DNA of 64,000 nt from Oceanobacillus salinisoli (lineage in GTDB: Bacteria > Bacillota > Bacilli > Bacillales > Amphibacillaceae): NCBI RefSeq assembly GCF_009733865.1, contig NZ_WOFB01000017.1, positions 90,079-154,078 of the forward strand, in the 5' to 3' direction. A program made the position numbers and the translations under genes. Below are positions 26,341 to 35,639 of this stretch, one piece after another. The notes beneath the pieces are model-generated. The model was not told the DNA's origin. It worked only from the letters and a program-made list of their open reading frames with translations, and did not search any database. Numbering within the stretch: position 1 is the stretch's first letter; each line of letters starts with the position of its first letter.

Positions 26341-26972
26341 AAAAATTATTTGAAAAATTTTTTCAGTCAAAGAATCCACAGGATGGCAAAAATGTCTCCA
26401 ATAAAGCTGGCTATGTTGTCATTCTAGGTCTGATTGGCGTTCTTCTTATCTTCTTAAGCAATGTATTTTCATCACCTGAAGAAGAGGCAGACAATAATCA
26501 GCCGATAGAACAAACCCAGACAGAAGATGTACAGGCATCTAATGGGGAGGAATCTGATAAAACTTCAGATGTTGAAGAGCTGGAAAAAAGCTTCAAAGAG
26601 GATTTAGAGGAAATGCTGAATAAAATACAAGGTGTATCCGAAGCAGAGGTGATGGTTAACTTAGCCTCGACCAATGTTAAAGTTTATGAAAAAAATATTA
26701 TAAAAGGGCAACAAACAACAGATGAAACAGACCAAAATGGCGGGACAAGAAAAGTAGAAGATCATACAGAAGAAACACAGGTTGTTTTTATCAGACAAGG
26801 TGATAGAGAGGTTCCATTACTTGTTAAGACGGAAAAGCCTGACGTAAGCGGAGTATTTGTTGTAGCTAAGGGGGCAGATCATGCAACAGTAAAAAAGTGG
26901 ATTGTAGAGGCGGTTTCAAGAGTATTGGATGTTCCAACACATAGGGTTTCAGTAATGCCTAAAAGCAATTAA
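26337..26972 (+). CDS. spoIIIAG: Stage III sporulation protein AG
   Basis: 211 residues from TTG 26337, right behind GGGAGGGAGGGG; this TTG overlaps the spoIIIAF stop. One membrane helix (about 28-48), a Glu/Asp-rich linker, then the domain that forms the large ring in the intermembrane space (EEMLNKIQGVSEAEVMVNL near 95-115; VFIRQGDREVPLLV near 158). Confidence 0.93.
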   Translation: MKKLFEKFFQSKNPQDGKNVSNKAGYVVILGLIGVLLIFLSNVFSSPEEEADNNQPIEQTQTEDVQASNGEESDKTSDVEELEKSFKEDLEEMLNKIQGVSEAEVMVNLASTNVKVYEKNIIKGQQTTDETDQNGGTRKVEDHTEETQVVFIRQGDREVPLLVKTEKPDVSGVFVVAKGADHATVKKWIVEAVSRVLDVPTHRVSVMPKSN

Positions 26973-26986
26973 GAGGAGGAAGAAAA

Positions 26987-27553
26987 ATGTTAAAAAAACA
27001 AACAGTTTGGTTATTGACAATGTTAAGTTTAATGATTGTGTTAAGTGTCTATTATATGATTTCTCCGGATAACAATGATTTGGCTTATATCGATAATGGA
27101 CAACCAGCAACAGAGCCAGCGGCTTCGACTGACGTGCAAATAACGGATGAAGAAATGGAAGAGACAGAAGTAGATGAGATGGCAAATATCGGTGGCGACG
27201 AATTGTTTACAACGATTCGTATGGAAGTTCAGGATGAAAGAAGCATGACTAAATCACGTCTGGAAGAAATTGTAGCATCCAGTTCAGCAAGCGCAGAAGA
27301 AAAAGATGAAGCATTAAGAGAAATTGATGAATTAGAAGATGCATCTAAGAAGGAGAGAATCTTGGAAGAAACGATTTTATCTTCAGCTGAATTTCAAGAC
27401 GTACTTGTACGTTCCGAAGAAGATAAGGTTCATGTACATGTAAAAGCAGAGGAATTATCAGGAACGGAAGCAAATGATATTATGCGAATGGTATATGATG
27501 AGTTTGGAGAAATTACAGTAGATGTTGTGATTCAACCAATAGATAATGAATAA
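26987..27553 (+). CDS. spoIIIAH: Stage III sporulation protein AH
   Basis: 188 residues. One N-terminal membrane helix (6-24) and an extracellular YscJ/FliF-like domain that binds SpoIIQ from the forespore side. The family pattern SRLEEIVASSSASAEEKDEA occurs near 85-105. ATG 26987 follows GAGGAGG. Last gene of the operon. Confidence 0.95.
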   Translation: MLKKQTVWLLTMLSLMIVLSVYYMISPDNNDLAYIDNGQPATEPAASTDVQITDEEMEETEVDEMANIGGDELFTTIRMEVQDERSMTKSRLEEIVASSSASAEEKDEALREIDELEDASKKERILEETILSSAEFQDVLVRSEEDKVHVHVKAEELSGTEANDIMRMVYDEFGEITVDVVIQPIDNE

Positions 27554-27573
27554 ATAATTTTTAAATAAGATAA

Positions 27574-27607
27574 GATCCAGGCTGCTGTTGAGCGTCTGGA
27601 TTTTTAT
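27574..27607 (+). terminator. Terminator of the spoIIIA operon
   Basis: GATCCAG and CTGGAT pair around a GCTG...AGCG extension; TTTTTATTT follows. Confidence 0.7.
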
Positions 27608-27813
27608 TTCGGAAAGGTGTGAAGTGCTTTGACAGTTTTTGCTTTCATTGCTAAATCATCGAAAAGTAAAATTTTTAAATAAATGAATTTCATGTCAACA
27701 GATCATTACGTATGCTTGTTCTTGTATTATTCGCTTTAAGCGTTAATCACTGATATAATTGGTATAAAAGTGTTTTAAGAATATTGACTATACTTATATT
27801 GTTTAATTAAACC

Positions 27814-27843
27814 TTGATGTACATTACTATATTATCGTAAAAT
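27814..27843 (+). promoter_or_regulatory. Candidate accB promoter
   Basis: TTGATG (27814) and TAAAAT (27838) with an 18-base spacer, about 65 bases before accB. A second TTGACT at 27784 has no good -10 partner. The 27608-27910 gap otherwise shows only AT-rich DNA. Confidence 0.4.
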
Positions 27844-27910
27844 AATAAAAGGTGATTTTAGTACCTAATAATAAATGGACATATATCATAATATAAAGGG
27901 AGTGCCAGTC

Positions 27911-28417
27911 ATGTTAAAAATCCAGGAAATAAGGGAACTAATAAAATTGATTGATCAATCTGATATCAATGAATTTACATATGAATCAGACGGGACCACT
28001 GTAACAATGAAAAAATCAGGAAATGAAGCAGTGATACAAAAGGAAGTATTGACAAATGTTCCAAACGAACCGACTACATTAGTCAATACTACCCCACAAC
28101 CAGCTGTGAAGGAAGACACTGTAAGGGCAGAGTCTCCAGCAGCAAAAGAAGAACAGAGGGAAGCAGCATCAGATGCAGACTATGAAATCGTATCACCAAT
28201 GGTTGGAACCTTCTATAATTCTCCAAATCCAGAAAGTGATCCATATGTAATAAAAGGAAGCAAAGTGCAAAAAGATACGGTTGTCTGCATTGTGGAAGCA
28301 ATGAAACTGTTTAATGAAATTGAAGCAGAGGTTACAGGTGAAATTGTAGAGGTATTAGTAGAAAATGGTGAACTGGTAGAATACGGACAACCATTGTTTA
28401 AAGTGAAGACAAAGTAA
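27911..28417 (+). CDS. accB: Acetyl-CoA carboxylase biotin carboxyl carrier protein
   Basis: 168 residues from ATG 27911 behind AAGGGAGTGCC; an upstream ATG at 27875 is not part of the family. N-terminal dimerisation region, a Pro/Ala/Glu-rich linker (50-88), then the biotinyl domain with [11 protein letters not shown]; Lys132 carries biotin. Works with AccC and AccAD to make malonyl-CoA for fatty acid synthesis. Cotranscribed with accC. Confidence 0.96.
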   Translation: MLKIQEIRELIKLIDQSDINEFTYESDGTTVTMKKSGNEAVIQKEVLTNVPNEPTTLVNTTPQPAVKEDTVRAESPAAKEEQREAASDADYEIVSPMVGTFYNSPNPESDPYVIKGSKVQKDTVVCIVEAMKLFNEIEAEVTGEIVEVLVENGELVEYGQPLFKVKTK

Positions 28418-28430
28418 GGGGTTGGAAGAA

Positions 28431-29783
28431 TTGATTAAGAAACTGCTAATTGCGAATAGAGGAGAAATTGCAGTCCGTATCATACGTGCATGCAAAGAAC
28501 TGGGAATAGAATCAGTGGCTGTATATTCAGAAGCGGATAAAGATGCGTTACATGTACAGTTAGCAGATGAGGCGTATTGTATCGGTCCTAAGTTAAGTAA
28601 AGACAGCTACCTTAATTTTACTAATATAATGAGCGTTGCTACTTTAACAGAGGTTGATGCCATTCATCCGGGTTACGGATTTTTAGCTGAGAATGCAGAC
28701 TTCGCTGAGATTTGTAAAGCATGTAATATCGCATTCGTCGGCCCAACACCGGAAGCTATTCAAAAAATGGGTATAAAAGATGTTGCAAGGGAAACGATGA
28801 AAAATGCAAATGTACCGATTGTACCAGGATCTGACGGAATTGTAGAAAGTGAAGAAGAAGCATTGGAAGTAGCAAACGAGATCGGTTTTCCTGTAATCAT
28901 TAAAGCAACAGCCGGTGGGGGCGGAAAGGGTATACGTGTAGCAAGAACGGAAGAAGATTTAATCAAAGGTATTCGAGTTACTCAGAAAGAGGCAGAAACT
29001 GCCTTTGGTAATCCGGGTGTATACATTGAAAAGTTCATAGAAGATTTTCGTCATGTTGAAATTCAAGTATTGGCAGATGCATATGGAAATGTAGTACACT
29101 TAGGTGAAAGGGATTGCTCGATTCAAAGAAGGCTTCAAAAATTAATCGAAGAAACCCCTTCTCCAGCCTTAACTCCAGATATAAGGAAAAAAATGGGTGA
29201 TGCATCTGTGAAAGCTGCGAAAGCAGTAGACTATGTTGGTGCAGGTACTATTGAATATATCTTTGATAGAAATACAAATGAGTTTTACTTTATGGAAATG
29301 AATACAAGAATTCAAGTAGAACACCCAGTTACTGAAATGGTTACCGGAGTGGATTTAATTAAAGAACAAATAAAAATTGCTGATAATGAAAAACTTTCCA
29401 TAAAACAGGAGGATATTAGCTTAGAGGGGCATGCTATTGAATGTAGAATTAATGCAGAGGATCCTTTTAGAAACTTCATGCCATCAGCCGGCAATATTAA
29501 TATGTACTTAGCTCCAGGTGGACTGGGTGTCCGAGTGGATTCAGCGGCGTATACTGGCTATCAGATTCCTCCATATTATGATTCCATGATTGCAAAACTT
29601 ATCACTTATGCTCCAACCCGTGAGGAAGCAATCAAACGCATGAAACGTGCATTGGATGAGTTCGTTGTGGAGGGTGTTCATACAACAATTCCATTTCATA
29701 GCTTAATTATGGAACATGAGGTTTTTATAAAAGGAGATTTTAATACAAACTTCCTTGAAGAAAATCCAATCATAGAGAAATAA
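28431..29783 (+). CDS. accC: Acetyl-CoA carboxylase biotin carboxylase subunit
   Basis: 450 residues from TTG 28431, which gives the usual (M)[13 protein letters not shown] start and is nine bases after AAGGGG; TTG 28422 is an alternative. ATP-grasp enzyme that carboxylates biotin on AccB with bicarbonate. The Gly-rich ATP loop [14 protein letters not shown] is near 158-171 and the catalytic [15 protein letters not shown] near 285-299. Confidence 0.96.
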   Translation: MIKKLLIANRGEIAVRIIRACKELGIESVAVYSEADKDALHVQLADEAYCIGPKLSKDSYLNFTNIMSVATLTEVDAIHPGYGFLAENADFAEICKACNIAFVGPTPEAIQKMGIKDVARETMKNANVPIVPGSDGIVESEEEALEVANEIGFPVIIKATAGGGGKGIRVARTEEDLIKGIRVTQKEAETAFGNPGVYIEKFIEDFRHVEIQVLADAYGNVVHLGERDCSIQRRLQKLIEETPSPALTPDIRKKMGDASVKAAKAVDYVGAGTIEYIFDRNTNEFYFMEMNTRIQVEHPVTEMVTGVDLIKEQIKIADNEKLSIKQEDISLEGHAIECRINAEDPFRNFMPSAGNINMYLAPGGLGVRVDSAAYTGYQIPPYYDSMIAKLITYAPTREEAIKRMKRALDEFVVEGVHTTIPFHSLIMEHEVFIKGDFNTNFLEENPIIEK

Positions 29784-29822
29784 AAATAAATTTTATTTTT
29801 ATACGAATTTAGGAGTGATGTC

Positions 29823-30215
29823 ATGAGTGAACAGCCATTGTTAAAAGTAAGTGAGGATTCCGCTTTAGGAAAGGTTGAAATTGCTCCGGAAGTAATTGAG
29901 GTAATTGCGGGTATCGCAGCGACAGAAGTAGAAGAACTTTATGCGATGAGAGGGAATTTTGCTTCGGGTGTTGTAGAACGTTTAGGAAAGAAAACACATA
30001 GCAAAGGGGTAAAAGTGGAATTAACAGAAGATGGAGTTACCGTTGATTTGTATGTCATCTTAAACTTTGGTGTATCGATTCCACAAGTTGCCCAAAAAAT
30101 CCAAACGAATATCCGGCATTCACTAAAGTATATGACAGCTCTCGAAATTGCAGAAGTTAATGTACATGTCGTAGGTATGAATATGGATGGCAATGAAAAC
30201 CCTCAGGAAGAATAA
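29823..30215 (+). CDS. yqhY: Asp23/Gls24 family protein YqhY
   Basis: 130 residues. Asp23 domain throughout (LGKVEIAPEVIEVIAGIAATEV; VDLYVILNFGVSIPQVA; VNVHVVGM). Nearly always cotranscribed with accBC; in B. subtilis its loss disturbs acetyl-CoA carboxylase control, so it probably tunes fatty acid synthesis. ATG 29823 follows AGGAGTG. A terminator follows. Confidence 0.93.
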   Translation: MSEQPLLKVSEDSALGKVEIAPEVIEVIAGIAATEVEELYAMRGNFASGVVERLGKKTHSKGVKVELTEDGVTVDLYVILNFGVSIPQVAQKIQTNIRHSLKYMTALEIAEVNVHVVGMNMDGNENPQEE

Positions 30216-30258
30216 AAAATGAAGGTCAAAGGATACTATCTTTTGACCTTCATTTTTT
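30214..30258 (+). terminator. Terminator of accB-accC-yqhY
   Basis: AAAATGAAGGTCAAA and TTTGACCTTCATTTT pair over 15 bases with an inner GAT/ATC extension; a T run ends it. Confidence 0.88.
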
Positions 30259-30267
30259 AGTTCCACA

Positions 30268-30345
30268 TTAGGAGTATAAAATTTTATGTGAGTTCTCCAA
30301 GCAATAAGCTAAAAGACGATAGTTACTTCAACATGTAAAAAGGTA
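30268..30345 (+). repeat. Degenerate repeat A
   Basis: TTAGGAGTATAAAATTTTA followed by AGCTAAAAGACGA resembles the start and the middle of repeat A; the right end is lost. Confidence 0.4.
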
Positions 30346-30456
30346 AGAAATCTAGTCCCTTTATAGTGAAGTACCAAGTTTTCTAGCCATTTTCTAGCTT
30401 TGCATAATTAATCATGTTATTATTTTGTAGAGAAGATGTAAAAGGAGTAAAAACCG

Positions 30457-30837
30457 ATGAATCGACATACTGCAAGAGAAAAAGCATTTCAGATTATATT
30501 TCAAATGGATATAAATGAAGTGGAACCAAAAGAGGCTATCCAATCTACTTTAGAAACTGATAAAATAAATGACTTTTTACTGTCCCTTGTTAACGGTGTT
30601 ACGGAAAACAAGCAGAAGATAGATGCCATTTTGACAGAGCATTTAGAGAATTGGACACTAAATCGAATCGCATCCGTAGAACGTAGTATTTTACGTATTG
30701 CAACATATGAAATCAAATTTATGGACGACATACCGAATAATGTTTCCATTAATGAAGCAATTGAGTTAGCAAATAAATTTGGCGATGAAAAATCCGGGAA
30801 ATTTATAAATGGTGTGTTGTCTAAAATTATAGCTTAA
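30457..30837 (+). CDS. nusB: Transcription antitermination protein NusB
   Basis: 126 residues, all-helical. Binds boxA RNA with S10 in rRNA antitermination complexes. Family motifs: [18 protein letters not shown] at the start, [19 protein letters not shown] near 68-86, and [12 protein letters not shown] 30457 follows AAAGGAGTAAAAACC. First gene of the nusB-folD-xseA-xseB-ispA cluster. Confidence 0.96.
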   Translation: MNRHTAREKAFQIIFQMDINEVEPKEAIQSTLETDKINDFLLSLVNGVTENKQKIDAILTEHLENWTLNRIASVERSILRIATYEIKFMDDIPNNVSINEAIELANKFGDEKSGKFINGVLSKIIA

Positions 30838-30851
30838 AAGGGGAAATAGAG

Positions 30852-31706
30852 ATGTCAGCAGAAATTATTAGCGGGAAGGATTTAGCACAGGAACTCAGAT
30901 TAAACATGAAGCAGGAAGTAGAAGAACTGCGTAAAGAAGGAATTACACCACAATTAACAGTTGTACTCGTAGGGGATAATCCTGCATCCAAATCTTATGT
31001 TAAAGGAAAAGAAAAGGCAGCAAAGGAAGTTGGAATATCTTCATCTGTCATAGAATTACCTGCAACTATACCTGAAGAAGAACTGCTCCAATTAATACAT
31101 AAATTGAACCAGGATAAAGAGGTGAATGGGATTCTTGTCCAACTGCCTCTTCCAGATCACATCAGTGAACAAAAAGTTATAGAGACGATTAATCCGGATA
31201 AGGACGTGGATGGTTTTCACCCGGTAAATATTGGAAGGATGATGATTGGGGAGGATACATTCCTGCCGTGTACACCTTATGGTATTTTAACAATGCTTAA
31301 ATCCAGAAATATCCAGCTGGAAGGGAAACATGCAGTAGTTATCGGTCGGAGCAATATAGTCGGAAAACCTGTTGGCCAATTATTGCTAAATGAAAACGCA
31401 ACGGTTACTTATTGCCACTCACGTACGAAAGATTTAAGGAATTTTACGACAAAGGCAGATATTTTAATTGTAGCAATTGGTAAACCCAATGTTCTTACTG
31501 CAGAAGATATAAAAGATGGAGCAGTCGTTATTGATGTTGGTATTAATAGACTGGAAAGCGGAAAGTTAACAGGGGATGTAGATTTCGAAAGTGCTGTAAG
31601 TAGGGCTTCTTACATCACGCCAGTTCCAAAGGGAGTAGGTCCAATGACCATCGCCATGCTATTAAAAAATACAATAAAAGCAGCTAAAGGACTAGAAAAT
31701 CGTTGA
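30852..31706 (+). CDS. folD: Bifunctional methylenetetrahydrofolate dehydrogenase/cyclohydrolase
   Basis: 284 residues. Interconverts methylene-, methenyl- and formyl-tetrahydrofolate with NADP. The substrate lysine lies in [10 protein letters not shown] (about 49-58), VQLPLPDH near 98, and the nucleotide site in [17 protein letters not shown] near 158-174; [11 protein letters not shown] closes the protein. The gene overlaps xseA by four bases. It uses the methylene-THF that GcvT makes. Confidence 0.97.
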   Translation: MSAEIISGKDLAQELRLNMKQEVEELRKEGITPQLTVVLVGDNPASKSYVKGKEKAAKEVGISSSVIELPATIPEEELLQLIHKLNQDKEVNGILVQLPLPDHISEQKVIETINPDKDVDGFHPVNIGRMMIGEDTFLPCTPYGILTMLKSRNIQLEGKHAVVIGRSNIVGKPVGQLLLNENATVTYCHSRTKDLRNFTTKADILIVAIGKPNVLTAEDIKDGAVVIDVGINRLESGKLTGDVDFESAVSRASYITPVPKGVGPMTIAMLLKNTIKAAKGLENR

Positions 31707-33052
31707 ATCATAAATATTTAACTGTTGCAGCAATAACGAAATATATTAAGCGTAAAATGGATACCGATCAACATTTAAGAGACATTTTGATGAAAGGCGA
31801 AATTTCAAATTTTAAGCATCATTCCCGTGGACATATGTATATGACAATAAAAGATGAGCAGGCAAAAATCCAGGCCGTCATGTTCGCTGGCAATAACCGG
31901 TTTTTAAAGTTCAGGCCGGAAAATGGAATGAATGTACTTATAAGAGGGGAAATCAGTGTATATGAAGCACATGGACAATATCAGCTTTATATCCACCAAA
32001 TGGAACCGGATGGCATTGGTTCTTTATACTTAGCTTTTGAACAACTTAAAGAGAAATTACATAAAAAAGGCTATTTTGACGAATCACACAAAAAAAGCAT
32101 TCCAATGTATCCTCAACATATAGGGGTGGTTACCTCTCCTACTGGTGCCGCTGTACGGGATATTATTACAACGATCAGAAGAAGATATCCGGTAGCAACA
32201 GTAAGTGTTATACCGGTATTGGTGCAAGGTCCGAATGCAGCTCAATCGATTAAGCATGCTATTGAAAAAGCTAATAAAATTGGTGATTTTGACACGTTAA
32301 TTGTCGGCAGGGGTGGAGGTTCCATTGAGGAATTATGGAGCTTTAATGAAGAGATGGTTGCAGATGCAATCTTCCAATCGAATATTCCGATTATTTCAGC
32401 TGTTGGCCATGAGACAGATATAACCATTAGTGATTATGTAGCTGATCTTCGTGCACCAACTCCAACTGGAGCGGCAGAGATTGCAGTTCCATCACAAGTT
32501 GAATTAAGAGGAAGAATATTGAAATTAAAGCAGGCGTTGAACAGGGAACTGCAGAGAGAACTGTCCAACTATCATAACCATTTAAGGCGTTTAACAGAAT
32601 CCTATGCTTTCCGCTATCCAGAACAGCTTGTTAAACAAAGGGAGCAAGAGCTGGATAGTTTAATGGAAAGGTTGCAAAAGGCAGTAGTAAATATCAGGAG
32701 AGAGAAGAAGCAGCGTTTAGAAAGCATGTTAAAACGACTGGTTGCACAGCACCCTAAGAAACAAGTGGAACAGGCGCAGAAACATTTATCTGAACACATC
32801 AAACTACAGAACTATTATATGAAAAAAATAGTAGAGAGCAAGACTGTCAAACTAACAAACACGATAGACAAGCTAGCTTTACTGAACCCTTTAGAAATTA
32901 TGAAACGAGGGTTTGCTCTGCCGTATACTTCAGATGGAGAGATGATAAAATCAGTAGCGCAAATACAGTCAGATGATGAAATTGCTGTACGATTAAAAGA
33001 TGGAAACTTATATTGTCATGTATTACAAGTAGAGGAGAATTTGGATGAGTAA
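31703..33052 (+). CDS. xseA: Exodeoxyribonuclease VII large subunit
   Basis: 449 residues from TTG 31703, overlapping the folD stop (TTGA). N-terminal OB fold (1-100), catalytic domain with [13 protein letters not shown] near 140 and [14 protein letters not shown] near 195, then a long coiled coil (280-390). With XseB it degrades single-stranded DNA to short oligonucleotides. Overlaps xseB by eight bases. Confidence 0.96.
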   Translation: MNHKYLTVAAITKYIKRKMDTDQHLRDILMKGEISNFKHHSRGHMYMTIKDEQAKIQAVMFAGNNRFLKFRPENGMNVLIRGEISVYEAHGQYQLYIHQMEPDGIGSLYLAFEQLKEKLHKKGYFDESHKKSIPMYPQHIGVVTSPTGAAVRDIITTIRRRYPVATVSVIPVLVQGPNAAQSIKHAIEKANKIGDFDTLIVGRGGGSIEELWSFNEEMVADAIFQSNIPIISAVGHETDITISDYVADLRAPTPTGAAEIAVPSQVELRGRILKLKQALNRELQRELSNYHNHLRRLTESYAFRYPEQLVKQREQELDSLMERLQKAVVNIRREKKQRLESMLKRLVAQHPKKQVEQAQKHLSEHIKLQNYYMKKIVESKTVKLTNTIDKLALLNPLEIMKRGFALPYTSDGEMIKSVAQIQSDDEIAVRLKDGNLYCHVLQVEENLDE

Positions 33053-33278
33053 AAATGATGAACTTTCTTTTGAAGAAGCGATGAAAAACTTGGAAGATAT
33101 CGTTCAAAAGCTAGAAGAAGGGGATGTTCCTTTAGAAAAGGCAATCAGTTATTATCAGGAAGGAATGAACCTTTCCAAAATGTGCAGTGATAAGTTGAGT
33201 CATGTTCAAGATAAAATGACGCAAATTATGAACGAACAAGGGGAATTTGAATCGTTTGAAGTACAGGAGGAAGAGTAA
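33045..33278 (+). CDS. xseB: Exodeoxyribonuclease VII small subunit
   Basis: 77 residues, helical. The family motif [19 protein letters not shown] is at 9-27, then [12 protein letters not shown]. Several copies bind the XseA coiled coil. Translationally coupled to xseA. Confidence 0.95.
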   Translation: MSKNDELSFEEAMKNLEDIVQKLEEGDVPLEKAISYYQEGMNLSKMCSDKLSHVQDKMTQIMNEQGEFESFEVQEEE

Positions 33279-33280
33279 AC

Positions 33281-34165
33281 GTGTCAGATAGCCTGAAGGA
33301 ATATATTAGTGATTATAGAAACATGATTGAAATGGAATTACAGGAACACCTTCAAAAATTATCGATTCCAGAGCAGTTAAAAGATTCAATGTTATATTCA
33401 GTAGAAGCTGGGGGAAAAAAATTACGTCCCATCTTACTGCTCGCTAGTTATCAAGCTTACAAAAAAGATTATAAAAAAGCAGTTTCATCCAGTGTTGCAC
33501 TGGAAATGATTCATACCTACTCACTTATTCATGATGATTTGCCTGCACTGGATGATGATGATTATCGCAGAGGAAAGCCAACCAATCATAAAGCTTTTAA
33601 CGAGGCAACGGCAATTTTGGCCGGAGATGCATTATTAACATACAGTTTTGAAGTGATAGCCAAAGATCCATTATTAGATGCCGAACAAAAAGTGGAGATT
33701 ATGAAAATGCTGTCCTTCTGCAGTGGACCAAGTGGAATGGTTGCCGGGCAATTTTTAGATATGGGAGCAGAAAACCGGGAAGTAACCATAGAAGAGCTTG
33801 AGAAGATTCATATGTTAAAAACGGGTAAATTACTTGAATTTGCGGTCTTTACTGGTGCATATCTTGCTGGTGCATCAGAAAAGCAATTAGAGCATTTAAA
33901 ACAATTTTCCTTTTATCTAGGTTTAATCTTTCAAGTACAAGACGATATTCTCGATGTAATGGGTGATGAAGAGCAGCTTGGAAAACCTGTCGGGAGTGAT
34001 GAGGGAAATGAAAAAAGTACGTACCCTAAATTGCTCGGTATAGAGGGTGCCATCAAGAAAAAAGAAGAATATGCTGCAAACGCTGCAGCTGCCTTACAAA
34101 AAGCAAATGCACAAAACACCTATTTAATGGCATTAATGGAGTACTTTAGTAATAGGAGCTACTAG
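33281..34165 (+). CDS. ispA: Farnesyl diphosphate synthase
   Basis: 294 residues from GTG 33281 behind GGAGGAAGAG. Class I prenyl synthase that joins IPP and DMAPP to farnesyl diphosphate. First Asp-rich motif DDLPALDDDDYRRG (about 86-99), second DDILDVMGD (about 222-230), and GGKKLRP near 46. Two bases after xseB. In B. subtilis dxs follows; here a GC-rich element and the OLE RNA follow instead. Confidence 0.96.
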   Translation: MSDSLKEYISDYRNMIEMELQEHLQKLSIPEQLKDSMLYSVEAGGKKLRPILLLASYQAYKKDYKKAVSSSVALEMIHTYSLIHDDLPALDDDDYRRGKPTNHKAFNEATAILAGDALLTYSFEVIAKDPLLDAEQKVEIMKMLSFCSGPSGMVAGQFLDMGAENREVTIEELEKIHMLKTGKLLEFAVFTGAYLAGASEKQLEHLKQFSFYLGLIFQVQDDILDVMGDEEQLGKPVGSDEGNEKSTYPKLLGIEGAIKKKEEYAANAAAALQKANAQNTYLMALMEYFSNRSY

Positions 34166-34174
34166 TGCGTGATC

Positions 34175-34370
34175 AAAAAGTAGGATGAAAGGGACCGGTC
34201 GGCTAAAATCGCAACGTCCTGGGACTGCGGTTACTCGTCCCATCGAAAACATTTGTTGCAACGCCGACACTAGCACGTCCTGTGGTCGAAAGTTCGAGGC
34301 GGCGAGCCAACGAAGAAATTCGATGTGTTATTTTCACCGGACTTTTTGAACATCCTCTACTAGAACAATC
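34175..34370. repeat. GC-rich non-coding element between ispA and OLE
   Basis: About 195 bp, clearly richer in G+C than its surroundings, running from GATCAAAAAGTAGGATG to CGGACTTTTTGAACATCC. CGTCCTG occurs twice, next to GCAACG both times. The ends carry AAAAAGT and its complement ACTTTTT, with GATC...AGGATG facing CATCC, a hint of inverted ends. No open frame. I recall similar elements dispersed in related Bacillaceae; only one copy is in this window. Confidence 0.5.
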
Positions 34371-34394
34371 TTTCTAGAAATAAAATCTAATCTT

Positions 34395-34403
34395 TGTTAT
34401 AAT
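34395..34403 (+). promoter_or_regulatory. Extended -10 promoter for OLE RNA
   Basis: TG-T-TATAAT (34395-34403), a perfect extended -10, ends just before the start of OLE-like sequence. The -35 region is weak. Confidence 0.65.
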
Positions 34404-34409
34404 ATAAAC

Positions 34410-34999
34410 ATATACGGAATGGTGCAGTATTCTAGTTAGTCCTCCTATCCTGAAGGCGGGCCTAAAAATCCGCCAAAGGGCACATCGATGAAGTTCCTTG
34501 TGTTGGCTTGAGGCGCCCAGCCTTGGGTTGATGCTGGGAGTTAAGGATTTTGGGCGATCCACAAAGGCATGTGGGCGTTGACCCGATTTCCGCGGAGGCC
34601 CATCTCTGTCGTGAAAACTAAGCCTAGTTATCGCGATGGAATGGGGTATGAACCTGCAAAAATATGGTAAGGGATACCTAATGTGCAGCGTAGCCTGTCT
34701 TGAGTGGCACTGAGGGGATTAGATCGATGGGTATTAAGTCTAGATGGCCACTGGATTTAATATCAATGTCTATGAAATCAGTGCTGCAAAAGAGACTAGG
34801 GATGGGTCAAAGACTGTAGAGGAAACCTCCTAGACTGTTCGTTATGACTTTTAGAAGGGATTATAGTGCGGATTAAGTGGTAATCCAGTCTAGCTATTGG
34901 TGACAAAGCTAAGGTGGGTTTAATGGGGAACCACCCTCATGGCGACGTGGGGCATCCACTTGGGAAAACCTACTGGACCTAAGCCGCAGTTTTAACCTT
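34410..34999 (+). ncRNA. ole: OLE RNA (ornate large extremophilic RNA)
   Basis: About 590 bases of dense GC-rich structure with no open frame, between ispA and oapA, the known location of OLE. Recognisable stretches include GTCCTCCTATCCTGAAGGCG near 34440, CCAGCCTTGGGTTGATGCTGG (34519-34539, a hairpin), GAGGGGATTAGATCGATGG near 34712, TAGAGGAAACCTCCTA near 34818, and GGAACCACCCTCATGGCGAC near 34928. OLE forms a membrane-bound ribonucleoprotein with OapA and is linked to alcohol, cold and magnesium stress in Halalkalibacterium (Bacillus) halodurans. Ends are estimated from the promoter and the loss of structure. Assignment is from recalled sequence and context. Confidence 0.9.
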
Positions 35000-35045
35000 T
35001 TAAAAGACCATTCCACATACATAATTTTACAATTCGAGGTTATTC

Positions 35046-35621
35046 ATGAAATCACAAATAAAACGCTCTATTAAATTTAGTTTTTCCATCGCCGTTATCA
35101 CTTTTGTGTTAGCGGCTATTTTTTCAGTTGTATCATCCTCCATTCTGAGTGGAGTAGTCTGGATTACAGGATTATTTATTGTATTTTTGATTGTTTTTGT
35201 TGGAGTTGTTTTTGACATGCTGGGAATTGCAGCAACAGCGGCTGACGAAACTCCATTTCATGCGATGGCTGCTGAAAAGATTTCAGGCGCAAAAGAAGCA
35301 GTTTATATTGTAAGAAATGCGGATCGATTTGCCAGTTTTTGTAATGATGTAATTGGTGATATTTCCGGGATTGTCAGTGGTACAGCTTCCGCAATCGTTG
35401 TGTTGCAAATTGCTTCCCTTTTAAATCAGGCGGAAGGGTCACCAGGTCAGTTAGCGTTATCGACATTATTGACGAGTATTGTTGCAGCATTAACAGTAGG
35501 CGGAAAAGCAATTGGGAAAACACTGGCAATAAATAGTTCAACTAAGATTATATTTTTTGCTGGAAAGATGGTTTCTATACTTGAAGATAGGTTAAAAATA
35601 AATGTATTACCAAAAAAATAA
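35046..35621 (+). CDS. oapA: OLE-associated membrane protein OapA
   Basis: 191 residues, starting 47 bases after the OLE RNA with GAGG upstream of ATG 35046. Membrane helices at about 12-35, 38-62 and 115-160. The loop FDMLGIAATAADETPFHAMAAE (about 58-79) resembles the DUF21/CNNM family, and DVIGD (about 103-107) gives the DxxxD motif reported for OapA. Known OapA binds OLE RNA and brings it to the membrane, where the complex has been tied to magnesium handling. Synteny with ole makes the call strong. Confidence 0.88.
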   Translation: MKSQIKRSIKFSFSIAVITFVLAAIFSVVSSSILSGVVWITGLFIVFLIVFVGVVFDMLGIAATAADETPFHAMAAEKISGAKEAVYIVRNADRFASFCNDVIGDISGIVSGTASAIVVLQIASLLNQAEGSPGQLALSTLLTSIVAALTVGGKAIGKTLAINSSTKIIFFAGKMVSILEDRLKINVLPKK

Positions 35622-35639
35622 TACAAAAGGATATAATAA

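Noticed and set aside
34374..34562. Leftward 62-codon open frame
   Set aside because: It is antisense to the OLE RNA 5' part; GC-rich structured RNA explains the open frame.
34175..34999. Group II intron or ribozyme between ispA and oapA
   Set aside because: No reverse transcriptase, no domain V-like hairpin (AGC...GTT with bulge) was found, and the sequence matches OLE RNA better.
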